A stretch of DNA of 7,945 bases from Candidatus Elarobacter sp. (lineage in GTDB: Bacteria > Vulcanimicrobiota > Vulcanimicrobiia > Vulcanimicrobiales > Vulcanimicrobiaceae). Both the position numbers and the translations under genes were made by a program. The stretch is taken from the NCBI GenBank assembly GCA_030150085.1, contig JASLGJ010000281.1, positions 1 through 7,945 of the forward strand. The letters run 5' to 3'. This document shows positions 1-6,967 of the stretch, piece after piece; position 1 is the first letter of the stretch, and the number at the start of each line of letters is the position of its first letter. The notes beneath the pieces were generated by a model that saw nothing but the letters and a program-made list of their open reading frames with translations, was not told the DNA's origin and ran no database searches.

Positions 1-417
1 CTGCGCGGCGGTGATCGTCAGCGGCCGTCCGGCGCGGGCCTCGTAGGAGACGGGCTTGCGCGCGCCGTCGACCAGCGCGTGCAGCTCGGCCCGCTCGCCG
101 GCGAGCGCCAGCGCGAAGGGCAGCGCGCGCTCGGCCTGCGCGGCGGGGACCGCGACCAGCCAGCCCAGCGAGCGCTCCAGCGCGACCCACCAGCGCTCGT
201 ACAGCGCGGCGTGCTCGCGCACGAGCTGCAGCAGCAGGCTGCCGTCGTCGCGCCGGTAGAGGATCGCGCGCTCGGCGGGCCCGGCCGCGTTCGCCGCCAT
301 CTGCGGCAGCGTGAGCACGCCGCCTTGCCCGTCGTCGACGTCCACCAAGGTCAGCCAGACCCGGCCGGCGGCGGAGTCCGAGCCGAACGTCGCCTTGCCG
401 GCGAACTCCGCCGCCAC
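1..417 (-). CDS. Hypothetical protein, third gene of the operon (3' end beyond the window)
   Basis: I do not recognise this protein. The reading frame is open from a GTG at 417 to the window edge, giving the first 139 residues. The frame has coding-like composition: an acidic, beta-strand-like start (FAGKATFGSDSAAGRVWLTL at residues 5-24), an RRDDGS turn at 55-60, an amphipathic tryptophan-containing helix-like stretch (YERWWVALERSLGWL at 73-87), and an alanine/leucine-rich segment near 90-118. No signal peptide is visible. The GTG lies 8 bases after the stop of the BPI-like gene and has no good Shine-Dalgarno, so translational coupling is likely. I chose it because no other ATG, GTG or TTG is close upstream in frame, while the next ATG (298-300) would discard 39 protein-like residues. 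Spacing places it in the same transcript as the two genes before it. Function is unknown, and the total length cannot be judged. Confidence 0.72.
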   Translation of the reverse strand, partial: MAAEFAGKATFGSDSAAGRVWLTLVDVDDGQGGVLTLPQMAANAAGPAERAILYRRDDGSLLLQLVREHAALYERWWVALERSLGWLVAVPAAQAERALPFALALAGERAELHALVDGARKPVSYEARAGRPLTITAAQ

Positions 418-425
418 CGCGCGCG

Positions 426-2102
426 CTACGCGGCCAGCTCGAGCAGCCTGGCGACGAGCGCGGGCAGCTCCGCTTTCTTGAAGCGCACGTCGGAGGTGAT
501 CTCGACGTAGCCGTTGGCCAGCCGCAGCTGGGCCGAGTCGAACAGGAACGAGAAGCCCTGCATGATCGGGATCGGGACCCCGACCTTGCCCAGCGCCTCC
601 TGCAGCTTGACGTACTCGGTCTCGCCCACGACCGGCCAGATGAAGCGCCCGAATCCCTCGTCGTCGAAGTCGGGGATGTTGGTGTCGACGAAGGTCGCGG
701 TTGCCTTGACGCGGGCGAACTCGAAGGTCAGCGTCTGCGCCTCGTTGCGCGTTCCCAGGCCCAGGTCGCGCAGCACGTCGGTGCGCTTGACCGAGAACTC
801 CAGGTAGGCCGCGGGGTCGGTGTCCTGGATCGTCAGGCGGAAGTTGATGTCGGCCGCGACGACCGCGCCCATCTGCTTGGCCGCCGCCAGCACGCGCTCG
901 ACGTAGTCCGCCGGCACGGCTTTGGCGACCGCGGTGCGGGCCTCGGTCTCGCTGGTGTAGGCGCGGTTGCCCAGCGTGTCCTTGACCTTCTTGTAGACGT
1001 CGGCCGGGAGCGCGGCTTCGAGCGCCGCCAGCACGCGCTTGTCGTAGAGCCAGACCTCCTGGAAGGTCGTGACCGGCGCGGCCTTGGGGTCGATCTTGGC
1101 GTACATCACCTTGCCCGCGTAGGGCTCGAAGGCCGGCACGGTCTCGACGTAGGTGTCGACCCGCAGCACATCGGGGTTGGGCAGGTCCGACGGGGTGACC
1201 GTCGCGCCGAGGCCGCCGTCCTTGAAATAGGCCCAGTACAGGCCGTTGATCGCGTAGTCCGAGACGTAGCTGCGCAGGTGCTTGTCGGTGGGGACGGTCG
1301 GCACGGGCAGCTTGGGCTCGGTGCCCTGGTACTGCTCGTTCTTCCAGCGCGCGCGCCCGGTCGCGGCGAGCGCGATCCCGGCGTTGTTGGGAAACGTCAT
1401 GCGGTCGTCGCCCAGCGCGAACTCGAAGCTGATGTTCTCGGTCAGCTTGCCGCTGGCCGGGATGGAGCGGATCAGCTCGGGCATCACCCGCTCGATCGCG
1501 CCCTTGAAGTCGACCGAGCCGATCGCGCTGCGCGTCGCGTCGGAGACCTGCGAGGAGAAGCAGCCCTGCTCCTCGCGGTTGACGATGCTGTCGGGGGGGA
1601 TGTTGGCCTCGGGGTTGGAGCGCGCGTCCTTGCTCGTGACGCGCACCTCGTAGGCCTTGTTCGTGTCGCTGTAGGCGAACTGGGTCTTCACGTCGGCGAC
1701 GAACTGCCGCACCCGCGGCCGGTAGCCGAAGTTGCGGTTGCGGTTTTCGGGCTTGTCGCACAGGATCCCGACCTTGACCACGAAGTAGCAGCGCTTGTAC
1801 TTGTAGGTCTCGTTCCAGGCGTAGTCGACGTCGAAGTCGGGCGCGTTCATGACCACGTCGAACACCCCGCCCGGCTGCTGGGCGATCGTGCTGAACCGCG
1901 GCGTGAAGCCGCTCAGCTTGCCGCTGCGCAGCCGGATCACGAGGTCCTCGACCGTGCTGTAGCCGATGCTGAAGCGCTTGACCGGGATGTCGCGGTCGTC
2001 GATCCGCATCTCGCTCAGGCGCTGGGCGAGGATGCTGCCGATCAGCTCGCGCCCGAAGAACTCGATGCCGCGCGTCGAGATCGCGGTGGTGATGCCTTGC
2101 AC
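426..2102 (-). CDS. BPI/LBP/CETP-like (TULIP superfamily) two-barrel lipid-binding protein
   Basis: This 558-residue protein resembles, along its length, vertebrate bactericidal/permeability-increasing protein (BPI), LBP and CETP. These boomerang-shaped proteins bind lipid acyl chains in two tubular barrels. What I see: an N-terminal amphipathic start (TRGIEFFGRELIGSILAQRL, 10-29) like the BPI N-terminal helix; the segment YSTVEDLVIRLRSGKLSGF (48-66), like BPI's YSFYSMDIREFQLPSS; helix-like 198-214 followed by strands 218-255; a proline-rich linker (PKLPVPTVPTDK, 263-274) where BPI has its own; then SDYAINGLYWAYFKDGGLGA (281-300), closely matching the BPI second-barrel start (SDYFFNTAGLVYQEAGVL); and the terminal GVPIPIMQ...LRLANGYVEITSDV (508-539), matching BPI's GFPLPTP ending. 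It is about 100 residues longer than mature BPI (about 456), the excess probably being the helical segment around 345-412. There are three cysteines (105, 115, 181); C181 lies near the place of a BPI disulfide cysteine. No signal peptide or membrane helix is seen, so export, if any, is unconventional. The start is GTG with AGGAGG five bases upstream. Family call from remembered BPI sequence; ligand unknown. Confidence 0.8.
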   Translation of the reverse strand: MQGITTAISTRGIEFFGRELIGSILAQRLSEMRIDDRDIPVKRFSIGYSTVEDLVIRLRSGKLSGFTPRFSTIAQQPGGVFDVVMNAPDFDVDYAWNETYKYKRCYFVVKVGILCDKPENRNRNFGYRPRVRQFVADVKTQFAYSDTNKAYEVRVTSKDARSNPEANIPPDSIVNREEQGCFSSQVSDATRSAIGSVDFKGAIERVMPELIRSIPASGKLTENISFEFALGDDRMTFPNNAGIALAATGRARWKNEQYQGTEPKLPVPTVPTDKHLRSYVSDYAINGLYWAYFKDGGLGATVTPSDLPNPDVLRVDTYVETVPAFEPYAGKVMYAKIDPKAAPVTTFQEVWLYDKRVLAALEAALPADVYKKVKDTLGNRAYTSETEARTAVAKAVPADYVERVLAAAKQMGAVVAADINFRLTIQDTDPAAYLEFSVKRTDVLRDLGLGTRNEAQTLTFEFARVKATATFVDTNIPDFDDEGFGRFIWPVVGETEYVKLQEALGKVGVPIPIMQGFSFLFDSAQLRLANGYVEITSDVRFKKAELPALVARLLELAA

Positions 2103-2107
2103 GATGG

Positions 2108-2113
2108 CCTCCT
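2108..2113 (-). promoter_or_regulatory. Shine-Dalgarno AGGAGG embedded in the upstream stop codon
   Basis: On the minus strand the sequence reads TAGGAGGCCATCGTG. The TAG ends the 1283-residue gene, its last two bases begin a perfect AGGAGG, and five bases later comes the GTG of the BPI-like gene. This fixes the GTG start and implies coupled translation of the two proteins from one mRNA. Confidence 0.85.
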
Positions 2114-5100
2114 AGCCGGGGATCGCGTAGACGGGCAGCCCGTCGCCGCTGCGGTAGATGTGGAACACCCGGGCGTTGTCCTTGACCACCCACGCTCCGG
2201 CGCGCGACTCCGTGGTCACGAAGGCGTCCTTGCTCAGCGGCTCGCCCTTGGCCGCGAAGGCGTCGGCGACGGCCGAGATGTTGTTCTCGTCGAGCGCCTT
2301 GACCAGCCCCAGGTCGAACGAGAACAGCGGCGGGGACGGGACCCAGTGCGCGATCACCGGCTCGGGCGAGTCCCACGGCCCGCGCATGGTCTCGAAGGTC
2401 ATCCCGTAGACGTCGCGCCAGATGCCGACCGCGATCTTCGCCGCGACGACGTTCTGGGGGTCCTTGGTCATCGTGCCGTCGGGCGTGCGCGAGACGAAGC
2501 TGCCGTCGGGGCCGTAGATGTCGAGCCGGTAGTCGCCGGGCTTGGTGCCGTCGCCGGTGCGCGAGAGCACGTAGACGTACCCCTGCGACTCGACCCCCAG
2601 GTCGAGGTAGACGACCGGCTCGGTCTCGGCCCGCAGGGGCGCGAACGCCAGCCGGCTGCGGACCTCGAACGCGTCCTCGCCGGTGCGCGTCACCGCGTAC
2701 GACTCGGCCGTCTCGGTGTCGACGATCTGCCAGCGCTGGTCGGGCGCGAGCGTCTCGATGCGGAACTGCGTGACCAGCCGGAACACCACCAGCCGCGCGC
2801 CCTGGCGCACGATGTGGTAGGCCCGGTCGCGGCCGGGATCGAGCACCCGCCAGCGCTCGCCCGCGACGTCGACGCGCACGTACGCGCTCAGCTTGCGGTC
2901 GCTCATGCGCTCGGGATCGTAGGCCAGCACCCAGCCCGCCACCGAGAAGGCCTCGATCAGCGGGTCGCCGTGCGGGGCCAGCTTGGCCGCGTCGAGGTGC
3001 GCCGCCAGCTTTTCGTCGAGGGTGAAGATGCGCGAGAGCGAGCGCGCCTGCAGCGCGGCCTCGAACGCCTCGGGAATGCGCCCGCCGTCCAGCTCGGGCG
3101 CGACGCGCGGCCCGCCGATGGCGAACAGCGCTTCGCGCGGGCTGAAGCTGGCCACCGCGTTGCCCTTGACGTCGAAGGCCTGGATGCGGCGGTTGCGCGT
3201 CTCGAGCACCAGGATGCGGCCGTCGGGCGCGACCGCCAGCGCCACCGGGCCCTGCATCAGGCCCTGGCGGATGCCCTCGCCCGACACCAGCACCGCCTCG
3301 CGCGCCTCGCCGTCGGGACTCGGGTGATCCGGGAGGTCGAGGATCATCAGCTTGCTGGTCTGGAACGAGACCCCGACCAGCGCGTTGTCGGGGTGCACCA
3401 CCAGCGCGTCGACGTGGTCGAGCGGGAAGCGGCCCCAGCTCGGCAGGTCCGCGCGGTCGAAGCCGAAGCCGCGCGAGCCGTCGTCGAGCGCGACCTTGCG
3501 CACGTGCAGCCCGCCCCCGCGCGGGTCGAGCACGAAGTTGCGGTCGTCGATCTTGCCCGGCGAGGGATCGTAGGGCGAGTAGCCCAGCGCGGGCTGGATC
3601 GTGAAGCCGATCTCGCTCGCCTTGCGGCGCGCGCCGGGCTGGGCCAGCACGGAGATGTTGCGCAGCGCGTGGAGCTGCGCGTCCGAGCGCGGCGCCTTCG
3701 GGTCGTCGGGCGGCAGGTGCTGGCCCGAGGCCCGGAAGGCGTAGCCGACCTGGTAGGCGGTGTTGTTGATCGTGATGCCGTCGAGCGCGCACAGCGTGCC
3801 CGAGCCGCCGCAGTCCAGCGCGCTGGTGGTCAGCGCGGGCGGCGATTTGCGCGCCTCCCACACGTAGTCGCCGCCGCGCGTCAGCACGCTCTCCTTGTAG
3901 CGGTACTGCGTGCCGCCGCCCAGCGGGACGAGGTTCTCGGTGATCTCCTTGTCGCCCAGCGCGAGCTCGTAGTCGCGGTTGGGCTTGGCCAGGACCCAGT
4001 CCGAGGCCCACGAGCCCGCCAGCCAGCCCGACTCGGAATAGACGCCCGCGGTGATCGTGAACTCGCCGCCGGCCGGCACGTTGTCGAAGCGGATCGCGAT
4101 CGGGTCGCCGTTGGTCACGTCCGGCATCGTGCCGGCCTGGGTGAACGCGGTGCCGTTGCGGTAGCGCAGGGTCGCCAGGTAGCGCTGCGCGAGCGCGGGC
4201 CAGACGGCGGTCTCCTTGCGCCCCGGCTCGCCGTGGCGCGGGTCGGGGCGCAGCGTCAGCGTCACGTCGAGCGCGCGCTTGACCTCGGCCCGGATCGTCG
4301 CCGGCGAGGAGAGCACCTCGCCGGTGGTGATCGCGATCTGCGAGAACTGCAGGCCGGCCTGGATCAGCTTGAAGATCCAGCCGACCGGGCCCGCGGCCTG
4401 GGCGAACTGGCTCGCGCTGATCCGCGCCACGACCCACTTGGCCAGCTCCTCGAGCCCTTTCTTGACCAGCATGCCGATCACGGTGCTGGCGAAGGTGAAC
4501 AGCACGAACTTGGTGTTGATCAACGCGGCCGCGGTCGGCACGGCGCCGCCCAGGACGGCGAACGCGATCGCCAGCGCGGCGGCCCGCAGCTGCTCGTCGT
4601 TGACGATCTTGTTGAAGGTCTCGGTCGAGGTGATGACCGTGCCGGCGATCATGAACAAGCCCGGCACGCCGTACTGCCACAGCCCGGTCAGCAGCGCGCC
4701 GTAGGTGCTGGGCCGGCCGCTCCAGTCGGAGGTGCCCAGCGTGCCGAAGACCAGTTCCACCCCGCTCTGCTGCTGCAGGTCGATCTTCAGCATCACCGGG
4801 TCGGTCGGCACCGGGATGCCCATGATCGTGTTGGTCGCGCCGATCGACGTCACCGCCTCCAGCTCGCCGAACGGCTTGCCGTCCACGTCGATGCGGCGGA
4901 AGAAGGCGTAGAGCGTGCGGCTGTAGATGTTGTCGATCCCGACCGTCAGCTTGTCGGCCTCGTCGACGCTGATCGTGTCGGCCAGCACCTTGAGCCCGAA
5001 GCGGCGCGTGCGCAGGTCGGCCGTCCAGCGGAAGCGCTCCGCTTCGAACGCCTCGGCCAGGGCCCAGGGCTCGGTCCCGGCGTCGCGGTCGCGCTCGACC

Positions 5101-5963
5101 ACCGGCTCGCCGGGATCGGCCGCCCAGAGCTTGTTCTGCAGCGCGCCGTCGTCGGCCGCGGTGCGCAGCGCCCCGCCGACGACCGGGAGCGAGGATTGCA
5201 GCACGGGTCCCACGACGTCGTTGGTGTACATCTGCTGGCCCGTGGCTATGACGACCTTGCCGTCCTCGTCGCGGATGTCGAACTCGGCCAGCATCGCGTT
5301 GCCGTCGTTGTCGACGCACGGGATGCGCGGCGACCACTCCTCGCCGGGGTACTCGTCGATCGTGCGCGCCAGAGCCTTGAGCGCGTTGTACTGGACCGGG
5401 TTCTCGCGCGGGTCGGGCGCGACGTGGTCCTCGCGCACGATGGTCGCGGTCGAGGGCTGGGCGTCGGCCAGCAGCGGGTGGTGCATCGCCAGGCCGGTCG
5501 CGGTCGAGAACTCGTCGACCAGCGTCTGGGCCGCGACGTAGGCCTCGACCGCGGCCTCGTCGTTGCCCAGGTCGCCCGCGAGCCCGAGATGGGCCAGGTG
5601 GGGGTGCGCGAGCCGGCCCAGCCGCGCGAGGCGGCGGCGCGCGTGCGCGCGCACGAACGCCGGCGGAACGTACATCCCGGTGCGCACGATCTGGTGCAGG
5701 TGCACGCCCTCGGGCGCCGGGATCACCGCCCGCACCCAGGTCAGCGCGTCGGCGGGCAGCGCGTCGTCGTCGACCGGCGCGAAGTGGGTGAAGCCGGCGC
5801 GCGCGGCCTCGGGCAGCACGGCCAGCGTGGGGTGATCGTTCGCCGCGGCGCGCAGCGAGGACGCATCGTGGGCCTGCAGGGGCACGAGGCGCCCGCGGAT
5901 CTCCAAGTGCAGGGCCCCGTTCGCGCGAACGTCGCCCAGGGCGAGATGAAAAAGCTGCGGCAA
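2112..5963 (-). CDS. Large unrecognised protein with hydrophobic core region, NHL/propeller-like blades and W-x-V-x-D repeats
   Basis: I cannot name this 1283-residue family. Visible layout: residues 1-420, soluble, no signal peptide, with a histidine-rich stretch near 120-165; about 421-551, a hydrophobic and amphipathic stretch (LWQYGVPGLFMIAGTVIT at 428-445, AAALAIAFAVLGGAVPTAAA at 461-480, FVLFTFASTVIGMLV at 486-500, GWIFKLIQAGLQFSQIAITT at 528-547) that could be buried helices or membrane-inserting segments; about 560-850, beta-rich, with cysteines 718 and 725; about 848-940, two blade-like units (VDALVVHPDNALVGVSF and GPVALAVAPDGRILVLETRN, the latter a good NHL repeat); 941-1115, an insertion with a helical part and two tryptophan repeats; 1116-1160, another blade-like stretch (YVYVLSRTGDGTKPGDYRLD); and a third tryptophan repeat at the C-terminus. 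The start is TTG with GGGAGGGA upstream; the next internal Met is residue 97. It is the first gene of the block, nine bases before the BPI-like gene. A pore-forming or lipid-engaging role is inference only; an NHL-type binding or scaffold protein is equally possible. Confidence 0.85.
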   Translation of the reverse strand: MPQLFHLALGDVRANGALHLEIRGRLVPLQAHDASSLRAAANDHPTLAVLPEAARAGFTHFAPVDDDALPADALTWVRAVIPAPEGVHLHQIVRTGMYVPPAFVRAHARRRLARLGRLAHPHLAHLGLAGDLGNDEAAVEAYVAAQTLVDEFSTATGLAMHHPLLADAQPSTATIVREDHVAPDPRENPVQYNALKALARTIDEYPGEEWSPRIPCVDNDGNAMLAEFDIRDEDGKVVIATGQQMYTNDVVGPVLQSSLPVVGGALRTAADDGALQNKLWAADPGEPVVERDRDAGTEPWALAEAFEAERFRWTADLRTRRFGLKVLADTISVDEADKLTVGIDNIYSRTLYAFFRRIDVDGKPFGELEAVTSIGATNTIMGIPVPTDPVMLKIDLQQQSGVELVFGTLGTSDWSGRPSTYGALLTGLWQYGVPGLFMIAGTVITSTETFNKIVNDEQLRAAALAIAFAVLGGAVPTAAALINTKFVLFTFASTVIGMLVKKGLEELAKWVVARISASQFAQAAGPVGWIFKLIQAGLQFSQIAITTGEVLSSPATIRAEVKRALDVTLTLRPDPRHGEPGRKETAVWPALAQRYLATLRYRNGTAFTQAGTMPDVTNGDPIAIRFDNVPAGGEFTITAGVYSESGWLAGSWASDWVLAKPNRDYELALGDKEITENLVPLGGGTQYRYKESVLTRGGDYVWEARKSPPALTTSALDCGGSGTLCALDGITINNTAYQVGYAFRASGQHLPPDDPKAPRSDAQLHALRNISVLAQPGARRKASEIGFTIQPALGYSPYDPSPGKIDDRNFVLDPRGGGLHVRKVALDDGSRGFGFDRADLPSWGRFPLDHVDALVVHPDNALVGVSFQTSKLMILDLPDHPSPDGEAREAVLVSGEGIRQGLMQGPVALAVAPDGRILVLETRNRRIQAFDVKGNAVASFSPREALFAIGGPRVAPELDGGRIPEAFEAALQARSLSRIFTLDEKLAAHLDAAKLAPHGDPLIEAFSVAGWVLAYDPERMSDRKLSAYVRVDVAGERWRVLDPGRDRAYHIVRQGARLVVFRLVTQFRIETLAPDQRWQIVDTETAESYAVTRTGEDAFEVRSRLAFAPLRAETEPVVYLDLGVESQGYVYVLSRTGDGTKPGDYRLDIYGPDGSFVSRTPDGTMTKDPQNVVAAKIAVGIWRDVYGMTFETMRGPWDSPEPVIAHWVPSPPLFSFDLGLVKALDENNISAVADAFAAKGEPLSKDAFVTTESRAGAWVVKDNARVFHIYRSGDGLPVYAIPG
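2121..2852 (-). repeat. Three copies of a W-x-V/I-x-D ... Y/F-x-I/V-x-R-x-G protein repeat
   Basis: Within the 1283-residue protein, residues 1038-1063 (bases 2775-2852) and 1078-1103 (2655-2732) align without gaps: W-x-[VI]-x-D-x6-Y-x-[IV]-x-R-x-G. A third copy at 1258-1281 (2121-2192), WVVKDNARVFHIYRSGDG and following, fits with a two-residue shorter loop and forms the C-terminus. Each looks like a pair of beta hairpins. The first two copies sit 40 residues apart inside the insertion between propeller-like blades; the third is 180 residues further on. The repeat is at protein level only, and its function is unknown. Confidence 0.6.
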
Positions 5964-6097
5964 GGCAGTCCCTCCCGGTTCCAGCAGTCGCTCACCCGTC
6001 CAGGCGGGCTACGCGCTTGCCGTGGAGCTTACCTTGCCGAAGCTCTCTGGGGCCGCCCTGAGCAGGTGCGGCGAACCCCGGCTCGCGAGAGCAGCGC
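5964..6097. promoter_or_regulatory. Divergent intergenic region, presumed promoters for the operon and the serine hydrolase
   Basis: These 134 bases lie between the TTG of the minus-strand operon and the ATG of the plus-strand hydrolase, so promoters for both are expected here. I cannot pick convincing -35/-10 boxes. Two small structures stand out. CTTGCCG occurs twice at 6016-6022 and 6033-6039, 17 bases apart start to start. GAGCTT (6025-6030) and AAGCTC (6040-6045) form a perfect six-base inverted repeat around a nine-base spacer containing the second CTTGCCG. They could be operator half-sites or chance in GC-rich DNA. Confidence 0.4.
5969..5976 (-). promoter_or_regulatory. Shine-Dalgarno GGGAGGGA of the 1283-residue gene
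   Basis: On the minus strand GGGAGGGA contains a GGAGG core at 5971-5975, followed by a seven-base spacer GACTGCC and then TTG at 5963-5961. This strong site at ideal spacing is the reason for taking the rare TTG as the start, since no ATG follows in frame until residue 97. Confidence 0.75.
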
Positions 6098-6925
6098 ATG
6101 GATCTGGAAGCTGCCGCCGCCTACGCCGAGCGGTACGAACCGCACGCGCTGGTCGTGCGGCGTGGTACGCGCGTCGTGCTGGAGCGCTACGCGCCCGGCC
6201 ACGGCGCGGAGGAGCCGCACGCGCTCTACAGCGGCACGAAGGCCTTCTGGGGCGTGCTCGCGCTGCGCGCGCGGGAGGACGGGCTGCTGGAGCTCGACGA
6301 GCCGGTCGCGCGCACGGTCGAACGCTGGCGTGCCGACGAGCGCAAGGCGCGCGTCACCCTGCGCGAGCTGCTGCAGCTCACCAGCGGGATCGGCTTCGGC
6401 GGCCTGGGCAGCGCCGTGCCCGCCTACGACAAGGCGCTCGCGGTGCCGATCAAGGACGAGCCGGGCACGACGTTCACCTACGGCGGCATCCCGCTGCAGG
6501 TGTTCGGCGCGGTGCTCGCGCGCAAGCTGGAGCCGCGCGGGCTGACCCCGCACGCCTACCTGCGCGAGCGCGTGCTCGACCCGGCGAAGGTCGAGGTGGC
6601 GTCGTGGCGCACGCTCAAGGACGGCACCCAGCCGCTTCCCACCGGCGCGTTCCTCACCGCGCGCAATTGGCTGCGCTGGGGCGCCTACGTGCTCGGCGCG
6701 CGCGCGGAGCTGGCGGAGTGCTTCGTCGGCAGCAGCGCCAACCCGCGCTACGGCCTGGCCTGGTGGCTCAGCCCGCTCCCGGCGCACCCGGACATCTTCT
6801 ACGCGAGCGGTGCGGGCGGCCAGGCGCTGTACGTCGTGCCGAGCGAGAACGCCGTGGTGGCGCGCTTCGGCGGGTCAGGCTCGTTCAAGCACGACGCGTT
6901 CTTGAAGCGGCTGCTGGCGAGCTAG
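6098..6925 (+). CDS. Serine hydrolase, beta-lactamase/penicillin-binding-protein-like fold
   Basis: This 275-residue protein belongs to the broad S-x-x-K serine hydrolase family (class C beta-lactamase, esterase and DD-peptidase relatives; Pfam Beta-lactamase). Visible features: SGTK at 45-48, with Ser45 the predicted nucleophile and Lys48 its base, inside HALYSGTKAFWG; LRELLQLTSGIGFGG (88-102), the characteristic post-helix motif of this family; TYGG at 127-130, where Tyr128 takes the place of the Y-x-N tyrosine although the third residue is Gly; and GAGGQ at 238-242, followed by ALYVVPSENAVVARFGG, the strand carrying the KTG/HxG-equivalent box. It is shorter than AmpC (about 360) and has no signal peptide or lipobox, so a cytoplasmic esterase or amidase-like activity is more likely than periplasmic beta-lactamase; the substrate cannot be read from sequence. 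The ATG is the only usable start after an in-frame stop at 6059-6061; the Shine-Dalgarno is weak (GAGAG). It is monocistronic here, divergent from the operon and convergent with the kinase. Confidence 0.9.
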   Translation: MDLEAAAAYAERYEPHALVVRRGTRVVLERYAPGHGAEEPHALYSGTKAFWGVLALRAREDGLLELDEPVARTVERWRADERKARVTLRELLQLTSGIGFGGLGSAVPAYDKALAVPIKDEPGTTFTYGGIPLQVFGAVLARKLEPRGLTPHAYLRERVLDPAKVEVASWRTLKDGTQPLPTGAFLTARNWLRWGAYVLGARAELAECFVGSSANPRYGLAWWLSPLPAHPDIFYASGAGGQALYVVPSENAVVARFGGSGSFKHDAFLKRLLAS

Positions 6926-6928
6926 CGA

Positions 6929-6964
6929 GTGCGGCCGGGATTGAACGAGCAGATGCGGTCGCGC
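6929..6964 (+). terminator. Possible hairpin between convergent genes
   Basis: GTGCGGCCG (6929-6937) can pair with CGGTCGCGC (6956-6964) in a nine-pair stem containing two G-U pairs, with an 18-base loop. It begins four bases after the hydrolase stop and ends four bases before the kinase stop. There is no following T-tract, and the wobble pairs are lost on the opposite strand, so this is at best a weak plus-strand terminator or RNA-stabilising hairpin. Stems like this arise by chance in GC-rich DNA. Confidence 0.22.
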
Positions 6965-6967
6965 CGA

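Noticed and set aside
298..300. ATG as an alternative start of the left-edge gene
   Set aside because: It would leave a 120-base gap in a tightly spaced operon and discard 39 plausible residues after the GTG at 417.
79..510. Plus-strand frame of 143 codons at the left edge
   Set aside because: It lies antisense to the third operon gene, whose minus-strand frame follows directly after the BPI-like gene and is more protein-like.
426..2102. Assignment of the TULIP-like protein to the clostridial P47/OrfX family
   Set aside because: The motifs I can match are those of BPI/LBP itself (linker, second-barrel start, terminal GVPIP strand); I see no P47-specific sequence. The relation is at most at superfamily level.
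1278..6545. A 1755-codon plus-strand open frame antisense to most of the operon
   Set aside because: Its translation is a low-complexity mix of Arg, Gly, Val, Asp, Ala, Leu, His and Gln with no domain. It arises because third-position G/C codons on the minus strand leave the complementary frame without stops. The minus-strand frames have natural composition, recognisable motifs and ribosome sites.
6029..6787. A 252-codon minus-strand frame antisense to the serine hydrolase
   Set aside because: It is the shadow of a gene with clear catalytic motifs; its own translation shows no family features.
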